A stretch of 64,000 nt of DNA, taken from NCBI GenBank assembly GCA_030447505.1, contig JAUJOT010000003.1, positions 372,001 through 436,000 on the forward strand, read 5' to 3'. Both the position numbers and the translations under genes were made by a program. Below are positions 26,948 through 34,087 of the stretch, in pieces. This DNA is from Solirubrobacteraceae bacterium (GTDB lineage: Bacteria > Actinomycetota > Thermoleophilia > Solirubrobacterales > Solirubrobacteraceae). Position 1 is the first letter of the stretch; the number at the start of each line of letters is the position of its first letter. The notes below the pieces were generated by a model. It had not been told where the DNA came from and ran no database searches. It was given only the letters and a program-made list of their open reading frames with translations.

Positions 26948-29454
26948 TGACTGCGTTGCGTGACCACCTGGCTGCCGAGCTGGCGAAGAAGGTCAGCCAG
27001 CGCGGCGTGGTGGTCTGGCAGGACACGGACCGTGAGTACGGAGACGTCGCCGGCACGCTGTGCCCGCCTGATGCGCGCTTTGCAGCCTACGACGGCAGCT
27101 GGTACGCGCTACGCCTCGACGTCGAGTCGCTGCTGCGTGCCGACAGCCCACCAAGACTCGTTGTCTACGCACCTGGACCTGCACCGGTAGACGATCCTCT
27201 CGAAGAGGTCCGCGCAGCTGGGATCCGGTTCGCGATCAGGCTCGGAACGCTCGTTAAGAACGCTCTGAAGGGCGAGCTGAGCGAACAACGCCTCACTGAG
27301 ATCGGCAGCCAGGCCCGCACACTGGCGGAGGCCGAATCGGCGGTTGGCGCCGACGCCGGTGGCGATGTCCGTCTCATCGGCATTCTGGGAGCGAGCGATA
27401 GCCGCACGATGGCTTTGCGCATCCTCACGGGCGAGCGCGCGGAGGCTCTAGACGATCAAGCAGCATGGTCTGCTGCCGCCGAACTCCTTGCCCGCCAGAT
27501 CGGAGGTTCGATCGCCGGGGAATGGCACGATGTCCGTCGCGCCGCGCTCCGGCAGATGGCGCTTACCGAGATCGCCATCGCGACCGACGGCCTGCCAGAT
27601 GCGCTGGCACCGGCGTGGGGAACGGTGGATGCTGAGCAGCGCAGGCGCACCGCCGACTTGCTGCAGGCGTGGCAGACCTACCCCGGGCGGCGTGAGGACT
27701 ACGGAGCCGTGGCTCATTTGGTCGATGACGACCTAGGTCTTGCAACCAGCCTGCCATGGGCTGACGGACTCATCGACTGCACCGCGACGCCGGCCCTCGA
27801 AGAGGTCGCGTTCGGAGAGGCGGTCGAGCGGCTCGCCGACAACGACACGGCGGAGGCTTCGGCCCTCGCCGACCGCCGTCTCAAGATGAGCCCGTGGGTC
27901 CAACCTCAAGGGCCGGCCGGCGACGGCTGGGCATCGATCGCTGCCCGCTGGCGTGCGGTGAAGGCCACCGCCGATCTGCGAACGGCTGTCTTGACCGCCC
28001 AAGCACCCGCCCACTGGTCAGCGGGAGAGCTGTTGAGCTGGTACGTCGACGGTGGCTGGGAAGTCGACCGAGCGCACCGTCGGTTGGAGATCGCCCGCAA
28101 CGATCTCCGAGTCCTGGGTGATCTTGAGCCGGCATTCACGGCTGCACGCGTCGCCCACGAGGAGTGGCTCGAGGGGACACTGGTCGCGTTCACGAACGCA
28201 ATCGAGCGCGATGGCTTCGACGTCGGGGGCCTGGCCCGCCAGGGAGACATCCACGATCAGTGGGTGCGGGATGCCGACGCACCCGTCGCGTACGTATGGG
28301 TCGACGCCCTGCGGTTTGAACTCGCCACGGATCTGGCAGACGGTCTTCGCGCTGACGGTCACCGCGTGAAGCTTCACGCGGCGGTGGCGGCCGCGCCGAC
28401 GATCACTCCAGTGGGCATGGCCAATCTCACTCCGGGCGCTGGAGCCGGCCTCTCGCTCGAGCTTGAAGGCACTGACCTCGCGATTCGCGTTGACGGCTCC
28501 ACCGTGGCGAGCGTTGCCGATCGGGTCGCTCGCCTGCGTGCTGCGCACGGCGACAAGGTTCTCGATCGCACGCTTGAGGTCGTCGCTGGCCAGGGCGAGA
28601 AGGAACTCAAGCGCGCACTCGGTGACGCTGATCTGCTGCTCGTCCGGTCCCAAGAGTTGGACGCGGCCGGCGAGTCGGGCATGCTCAACGCAGCCTGGGC
28701 ACAGTTCAACGCAGTGCTCGACCTGTTGCGCAATCTCGTCGCTCGGCTCGGCCAGGCGGGGGTCCGGCGGATCGTCATCGCCGCCGATCATGGCTTCGTC
28801 ACCCTGTCCCGCGGGCTCGGACCCAACCGGTCGATCGACCCGCCCGCAGGCGGCACCGGCCGCCTCCATCGCCGCGGATGGGTCGGCAAGGGCGCGTCAA
28901 CGACTGAGAGCACCCTGCGCGTTTCGCTGGCATCGACGGGCGTACCGAGCGATCTGGACCTGATCGTGCCCCGCGGGCTAGCCGTGTTCAGAGCCGGCGG
29001 CTCGAAGCAGTTCTTCCACGGGGGCCTCTCCCCGCAGGAACTCGTCGTGCCGGTGATCGTCATCGACACCGAACCAGCGCCTGCTCCGAAGCAGCTTCAG
29101 GTCGACGTTTCGGTCGCGGGTGGACGTATTACGACCGGAGCGTTCGCCGCCACCGTGGGATTCGCCGGCGATCTCTTCACTAGCGAGATCACCGTGCGAG
29201 TGGTGGCCAAGGGGGCGAAGGGAAGCGACGTTGTCGCTCGGGTTGTGTCTGGCGACGGTTACGACCCAGCGACGGGTTCGGTTGCTCTGCGGGCCGACGG
29301 CCCATCTCCGGTGCTGACGTTCCAGGTGACCGCAAACCTTGAGCGGGACACAACAGTCGAGATCGAGGTCCTCGATGCCAGGACCGGTGTTCGCCTCGGC
29401 CGCGCCGAAGCCAACGTCTCGGCGAAGATCGTAGTGGAGGATGAGCTCGCGTGA
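26944..29454 (+). CDS. pglZ: BREX phosphatase-like protein PglZ
   Basis: The 836-residue product has the PglZ domain, an alkaline-phosphatase-superfamily fold. The metal-binding Asp is in YVWVDALRFELATDLADGL (D454), and the second metal motif is RRIVIAADHGFVTLSRG (D615-H616). The N-terminal ~400 residues are helical. The C-terminal part (FHGGLSPQELVVPVIVIDTE, then beta-rich sequence) is typical of BREX-1 PglZ proteins. PglZ is essential to BREX. It interacts with the methyltransferase, and nuclease or phosphodiesterase activity has been discussed for the family. It overlaps pglX and brxL by four bases each. Confidence 0.93.
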   Translation: MMTALRDHLAAELAKKVSQRGVVVWQDTDREYGDVAGTLCPPDARFAAYDGSWYALRLDVESLLRADSPPRLVVYAPGPAPVDDPLEEVRAAGIRFAIRLGTLVKNALKGELSEQRLTEIGSQARTLAEAESAVGADAGGDVRLIGILGASDSRTMALRILTGERAEALDDQAAWSAAAELLARQIGGSIAGEWHDVRRAALRQMALTEIAIATDGLPDALAPAWGTVDAEQRRRTADLLQAWQTYPGRREDYGAVAHLVDDDLGLATSLPWADGLIDCTATPALEEVAFGEAVERLADNDTAEASALADRRLKMSPWVQPQGPAGDGWASIAARWRAVKATADLRTAVLTAQAPAHWSAGELLSWYVDGGWEVDRAHRRLEIARNDLRVLGDLEPAFTAARVAHEEWLEGTLVAFTNAIERDGFDVGGLARQGDIHDQWVRDADAPVAYVWVDALRFELATDLADGLRADGHRVKLHAAVAAAPTITPVGMANLTPGAGAGLSLELEGTDLAIRVDGSTVASVADRVARLRAAHGDKVLDRTLEVVAGQGEKELKRALGDADLLLVRSQELDAAGESGMLNAAWAQFNAVLDLLRNLVARLGQAGVRRIVIAADHGFVTLSRGLGPNRSIDPPAGGTGRLHRRGWVGKGASTTESTLRVSLASTGVPSDLDLIVPRGLAVFRAGGSKQFFHGGLSPQELVVPVIVIDTEPAPAPKQLQVDVSVAGGRITTGAFAATVGFAGDLFTSEITVRVVAKGAKGSDVVARVVSGDGYDPATGSVALRADGPSPVLTFQVTANLERDTTVEIEVLDARTGVRLGRAEANVSAKIVVEDELA

Positions 29455-31511
29455 GCGAAGCGACCGCCCCTACCAGCACGCTGATGGACGCGCTCGACCG
29501 CCTGGCCAACGACGCGTTCGCGGGCCGGGTCGTCCGCAAGGACCTCGTCCGGCAAGTGAAGGTCGGCGCCAACGTACCCGTCTACGTCCTTGAGTTCCTG
29601 CTCGGCAAATACTGCGCCTCCGACGACCCCGCGGCGATTGCGACCGGCCTCCAAGTGGTCAACCAGACCCTGCAGGAGAACTTCATCCGCCCCGATGAGT
29701 CCGAGCAGGCGAAGGCGAAGCTCAAGCAGAAGGGCCAACACCGCCTCATCGACAAGGTCGACGTCCGGCTCGTCGCCAGCGAGGACAAGTTCTGGGCCCA
29801 TCTCTCGAGCTTCGGCGACAAGTACGTCCATATCTCCGAGGACGTCGTCTACAAGTACGAGCGCCTACTAGGCGGCGGCGTCTGGTGCCAGCTCGACCTC
29901 CTCTACAACGCGGACGACGAGGAGGAGAAGAAGCGACCGTTCTACATCCGGGCCCTAAAGCCGATCCAAGTCGCCGCGTTCGACATGGACGAATACCTAG
30001 AGGCTCGTCAGCGGTTCACGCGCGATGAGTGGCTTGACTTGATGACGCGGTCGATTGGACTTGAGCCAACGCATTACGACCTGCGCGGAAAGCTTCTCGC
30101 CACCCTGCGGCTCCTACCGATGGTCGAGCGGAACTACAACCTGATCGAACTCGGGCCGTGGGGAACAGGCAAGTCCTTCATCTTCCGTGAATCGTCGCCC
30201 AACGCGATCCTGATCTCGGGCGGCAAAGTCACGGTCGCCCAGCTGTTCGTCAACCTCAGCTCGAGCCGTGTAGGGCTGCTGGGCATGTGGGACGTCGTGG
30301 CCTTCGATGAGGTCGCGGGGCTCGAGATGTCGGACTCGACCGTCGTGAACATGCTCAAGGACTTCATGGAGTCCGGCTCATTCGCGCGAGGCAAGGAGGA
30401 GGTCCCAACTGAGGCATCGATCGTGTTCATCGGGAACACGAGCAAGCCCCATCAAGAGCTCGTCCGAAGCGCGCATCTGTTCGCCGATCTACCGAAGGCG
30501 ATGATCGATCCGGCGTTCCTCGACCGGCTCCACTACTACCTCCCCGGCTGGGAAGCGCCGAAGCTCGAGAAGCGTTTGTTCACCGACCACTTCGGCCTGG
30601 TATCCGACTACTTCGCAGAGGCGCTGCGTCAGCTCCGAAAGCAAAGCCAGGTGAGCGCGATCGACAGCGACTTCGCGCTCGGCTCTCATCTCTCCGCGCG
30701 AGACGAGAAAGCCGTGCGCAAGACCGTGTCGGGTCTGCTGAAGATCCTGCATCCCCATGGGGAATGGACTCACGGAGAGCTACGCGAATACCTCGAGTTC
30801 GCCATGGAGGGGCGCCGACGGGTCAAGGAGCAGTTGAAGAAGCTCGCCGCCCACGACTATGCCAAAACCGCCTTCTCCTACGCGGAGCGCGACACTGGCC
30901 ACGAGATCTGGGTTGATGTGCCCGAGCAGCCGGAAGAGATCGATCCGCTCGCTGAGGACGAGGCTGTGCCAAGCGAAGCTCGCGCAGCAGGTTCAGCGAC
31001 AGACGACGGCGCAACGCGAGGAGCGTCTGTTGCGGAGCTCATCGCCCGCGGTGAAGGAGCTCGCGTCGAGTTCAAGCAGACCGCCCGAGTCAACCTTTCG
31101 ACGAAGCAGCGAGATCAGGTCATCGAGCTAATGGTCGCGAAGTCGATCGCCGGCTTCATGAACGCGCACGGCGGCACTCTTCTCATCGGCGTCACCGATC
31201 GTGGGGAAATCTTCGGGCTCCAGAAGGACCTGAAGACGCTCGGCAGCAAGCAGAACCGAGACGGTTTCGAGCTTTGGCTCACCGGGCTGCTCGACAACAT
31301 GCTCGGACCGACCGCCACTTCGCAAGTGTCGATCTCATACGAAGACTTCCCCGAGGGCAGCGTGTGTCGCATAGACGTGGGTCCTGGCAAGCGGCCCACC
31401 TTCGTGAAGGGTGGCAAGGGAGAGGCCGACCTCTACGTCCGCCTCAATAACTCGACCCGTCTGCTCAATACCGCGGACGCAGTGGAGTACGTAAGCTCGC
31501 ACTGGCGGTAG
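29451..31511 (+). CDS. brxL: BREX protein BrxL with a Schlafen/AlbA_2-like C-terminal domain
   Basis: The product is 686 residues. Residues 1-490 are BrxL-like: the N-terminal DNA-binding region (LVRQVKVGANVPVYVLEFLL), then the AAA+ core with Walker A GPWGTGKS at 235-242, Walker B VVAFDEVAGLEMSDS, sensor IVFIGNTSKPH, and DRLHYYLPGWEAPKLEKRLF. After an acidic linker (~490-520) the protein does not continue into the Lon-like protease domain usual for BrxL. Instead, from about residue 524, it reads SVAELIARGEGARVEFKQTA, then IAGFMNAHGGTLLIGVTDRG and LYVRLNNSTRLLNTADAVEY, the signature of an AlbA_2/Schlafen-type domain. It is the last gene of the operon. BrxL forms a DNA-binding motor needed for phage exclusion. 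Confidence 0.9.
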   Translation: MSEATAPTSTLMDALDRLANDAFAGRVVRKDLVRQVKVGANVPVYVLEFLLGKYCASDDPAAIATGLQVVNQTLQENFIRPDESEQAKAKLKQKGQHRLIDKVDVRLVASEDKFWAHLSSFGDKYVHISEDVVYKYERLLGGGVWCQLDLLYNADDEEEKKRPFYIRALKPIQVAAFDMDEYLEARQRFTRDEWLDLMTRSIGLEPTHYDLRGKLLATLRLLPMVERNYNLIELGPWGTGKSFIFRESSPNAILISGGKVTVAQLFVNLSSSRVGLLGMWDVVAFDEVAGLEMSDSTVVNMLKDFMESGSFARGKEEVPTEASIVFIGNTSKPHQELVRSAHLFADLPKAMIDPAFLDRLHYYLPGWEAPKLEKRLFTDHFGLVSDYFAEALRQLRKQSQVSAIDSDFALGSHLSARDEKAVRKTVSGLLKILHPHGEWTHGELREYLEFAMEGRRRVKEQLKKLAAHDYAKTAFSYAERDTGHEIWVDVPEQPEEIDPLAEDEAVPSEARAAGSATDDGATRGASVAELIARGEGARVEFKQTARVNLSTKQRDQVIELMVAKSIAGFMNAHGGTLLIGVTDRGEIFGLQKDLKTLGSKQNRDGFELWLTGLLDNMLGPTATSQVSISYEDFPEGSVCRIDVGPGKRPTFVKGGKGEADLYVRLNNSTRLLNTADAVEYVSSHWR

Positions 31512-31559
31512 CGGCAGCGGCCCGCGTGCCTCGCTAGGCCAGCGGGCGCCGAGCAGAAC

Positions 31560-31860
31560 GGCCTCGAGCTGGTCGACGGGAGCGGCCATCTCGACGAACC
31601 GGCACGCTCCGTCTACCAGCTGCACAGACTCCAAGGTGCGGCAGTCCGCGTCGAGCAAGCGTGGGTTGACGACGACCACGGCAAGGCATTGCGCCCGCGA
31701 GACGGCCACGTTGAAACGGTTGCGGTCGAAGAGGAAGTGGAGCCCGCGGGGCACGTCCTCGCCCGAGGAGCACGTTATGGCGAAAAGACGACCGCCGCCT
31801 CCTGGCTTTGGAACTTGTCGACGGTTCCCACGCGCCGAGCGGTGACTGCGTCATCGAAGG
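31560..31860 (-). pseudogene. Remnant of a DNA2/NAM7-like SF1 helicase C-terminus
   Basis: The minus strand reads GTVDKFQSQEAAVVF (motif V region, normally GTVDKFQGQEA). After a one-base frameshift it continues ITCSSGEDVPRGLHFLFDRN and RFNVAVSRAQCLAVVVVNPR (motif VI), then a DADCRTLESVQLVDGACRFV tail. That is the end of a RecB-like nuclease/helicase fusion (AAA_12 C-terminus). Everything upstream has been replaced by unrelated sequence, so only the last ~100 codons survive. It converges on brxL. Confidence 0.75.
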
Positions 31861-31869
31861 CGGCAACGC

Positions 31870-32330
31870 GATCGTGTGGATCGATGGGAAGCGCCATTAC
31901 TGGTTCGCGCCCCAACGGCTTGGGATTCGGCGCGCGACCAGCTGCGTGGCTGTACGCATCGGCACGGCACTAGGACTTCTGCTTGCTCACCTGCCTGCCT
32001 CGAGGACGATTTTGCGCTGCCACGAGCAGCTGCTCGTCGACGGCTACAGGAACGGGAACTGGTCTGGCGGGTGGCCGCACCTCGATCCGACCGAACGAGG
32101 AATGCTCGGGCAACGCATCGGACTCGTGCGCTGGGTCGACGTAGCGAATCATTTGGGGCCGGAGCTTCGGGACCCTTCCGGAGCTGGGCGACCTGTGAGA
32201 CGAGACGCCGCGCGTGATCGCGAACCTAGACTTGGCCGGTGATCGATCGATCCGACTTCGAGCGCGCTGGGACGAGGCCGAGGTTGTCCGCATCGTCGTG
32301 GAATTTCGGCGGCGATCCCCGGTTGACGAC
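31870..32330. other. Stretch without a supported gene
   Basis: Open frames on both strands cross this stretch without recognisable domains. On the plus strand a reading near 31808-32200 contains VWIDGKRHYWFAPQRLG and GWPHLDPTERGMLGQRIGLV, which I cannot assign. The minus-strand reading is only the read-through of the IS256 fragment. It probably consists of several short rearranged pieces. Confidence 0.4.
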
Positions 32331-32908
32331 CAGACGGTAACGGTCTCGGCGCCCTCCGGGTGGTCGGACTTCGTGGGGGCGACGAGGATGGCGTGGCGCT
32401 CGACGGCGATGACGAGCTTTGCGAGGTCGCGGTAGCCGATGATCCGTCGGAACTGCTGCTCGGCGACGAGCATGCCGGCGGCGGTCCAGCGCTTGCGCAT
32501 GTCGCCGTCCTGCCAGCGCTTCACGTTGCGCTGCGTGTAGCGGACGATCTCGATCATCGACTCACAGGGGTTCGTTGATGAGAGCGTCGTTGCGAGCTTG
32601 CCAGTGATCCTCAGGCGCATCAGCGTCAGCGTGTCGGCCATGCCTTCGCGCAGCGAGCCGGCGGCATCCGGCCACGTGCGGTCGAGCTCGCCGGCGAGCA
32701 GTTGCAGGCGCTGCTCGGCCAGCTCGGCGTCGGTCAGCGCCCACGACGCCCGCATCCGCGCGCGGACCTGGTCGCGGTCACGCTCGGGCAGCAAGTCGGT
32801 GACGTTGCGCTCCTTGTGGCGATGGCAGCGGTGGACCAGCGCGTGCTCGCCGAAGCGCGATCCTCGACCGGCTGCTGCACCACGCGATCGCGGTACGAGT
32901 GCGCTCAG
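32331..32908 (-). mobile_element. IS256-family transposase C-terminal fragment
   Basis: The minus strand reads RFGEHALVHRCHRHKERNVT then DLLPERDRDQVRARMRASWA, LREGMADTLTLMRLRITGKL, LSSTNPCESMIEIVRYTQRN, VKRWQDGDMRKRWTAAGMLV and AEQQFRRIIGYRDLAKLVIA. This is the end of an IS256/mutator-type transposase, including the CESMIE catalytic Glu and the NVKRWQ.G.M..RWTA block. The N-terminal part is missing. The fragment joins, in the same reading frame, an inverted IS21 copy at 32909. Confidence 0.85.
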
Positions 32909-33662
32909 CCGCCCAGGGCGACGAGCACGCGGTGCATCGCCTCGGCCAGATGCCCGAAGGTCATCTGCTCGCAGAAGACGCCCCTGAAGCGCCCGGAGTG
33001 CGACAGCGCGCCCAGCAGCACGAAACGCCGGCTGCCCCCACGGCGTGTCGTGCAGCTCCAGCCAGTCCCACTGGATCTCCTCGCCGGCAGGATGGTCGAT
33101 CTCGACCGTCACCGCCTGACCGCGGTGGTGCTCGCAGACCAAGCAGACCGGCCGCAGCTCGAGCCGACGCAACTCGCGAACGAGCGTCGGATAGCTGTGA
33201 TCGAGCCCCGCCTCTGCGAGCTCGCGATGCAGCACCGTCGCGTCCAGGTGCGGGTCATCAACGAACCGCGCCTCGATGTCGCCGCGAAACGGCTCCAGGC
33301 AGCTCGCCGCCGGCGCCCGGTGCTGCCCGCCACCCTCGCCGTTCAGGTACTTGGCGACGGTCTTGCGGTCGCGGCCGGTGTGCCTGGCGATCTGCGACAC
33401 CTTCCAGCCGCGCGCAGCAAGCGCGTGGATCTCCACGTCGTCCTCCTCTGTGAGCATCCCCGCCGGTCCTCCTCCGGTTCATGGCCTAGACACCACGACC
33501 GTGAGGGGACCCCCGACAGAACGCGCACGCGCGCGTGGAAAGCGACTACGGCTCGGCGCTACGACCCTTCGCCTCCGTCGCTCCCCACGCGCGGTCCTCT
33601 ACGCCCTACCGAGGTGGGGAATTCCGATGATCAGCACCGGGGAAGAAGATCGTGATCGCGGC
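32909..33662 (-). repeat. Inverted repeat copy A with IS21-family istA fragment
   Basis: About 754 bp are almost identical, in inverted orientation, to 40467-41220; I found only about four base differences and one indel. It contains the first ~145 codons of an IS21 IstA (LTEEDDVEIHALAARGWKVS, then QIARHTGRDRKTVAKYLNGE and EEIQWDWLELHDTPWG) from 33457 leftwards, plus ~205 bp of shared sequence upstream of the start. The same frameshift after WGQPAF is present in both copies. The fragment stops abruptly at 32909, where IS256 sequence begins. Confidence 0.88.
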
Positions 33663-33965
33663 CACGTCGAACGACGTCGCGTCCGAGCGGTCGGTGCGCT
33701 GCTCGAGCTGCGCGTAGAGCGAGCGTCATCGTCGAGTCCGGTTTGCCCGACCTGGCTCATCATCCACTCGACGTCGAAGCCGTTGGCGAGCAGCGTGATG
33801 GAGATGTAGGTGCGGCGGAGGGTGTACGGGGTGGTGCATCGGGAGCGGCGGCCGTTGTTGTTCTTCGAGCCGCTGGTTCGCTCCGGCTGCCGGCTCATTC
33901 AGGATCCTGCCGATGCGCTGGCGGCTCATACGGCCGCCGCGGAGGTTGGGAACGCGTGATCCTCT
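33663..33965 (-). pseudogene. Second tyrosine recombinase remnant
   Basis: The minus strand gives GGRMSRQRIGRILNE then ANQRLEEQQRPPLP, TPYTLRRTYISITLLANGFD and VEWMMSQVGQTGLDDDA. A frameshift leads to SLYAQLEQRTDRSDATSFDV. This matches the C-terminal catalytic region of actinobacterial integrases (TPHTLRRTYIS...VMxQVGH...VYAQLxQR). The box II His before TLRR is Tyr, and the GH before the loop is GQ, so it is inactive. It ends exactly where inverted repeat A begins, so the IS21 copy may have inserted into it. Confidence 0.75.
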
Positions 33966-34087
33966 GGGCCGGTCGCTGGCCGGCAGGCTCGGAGCTTGGA
34001 GAGCCGCTCGATGAAGCGGTTGGCCCAACCGGGGGAATCCCCGCGTAGCAGGCAGCCACACTTTAAACGTGCTGGCATCATCCGCGA

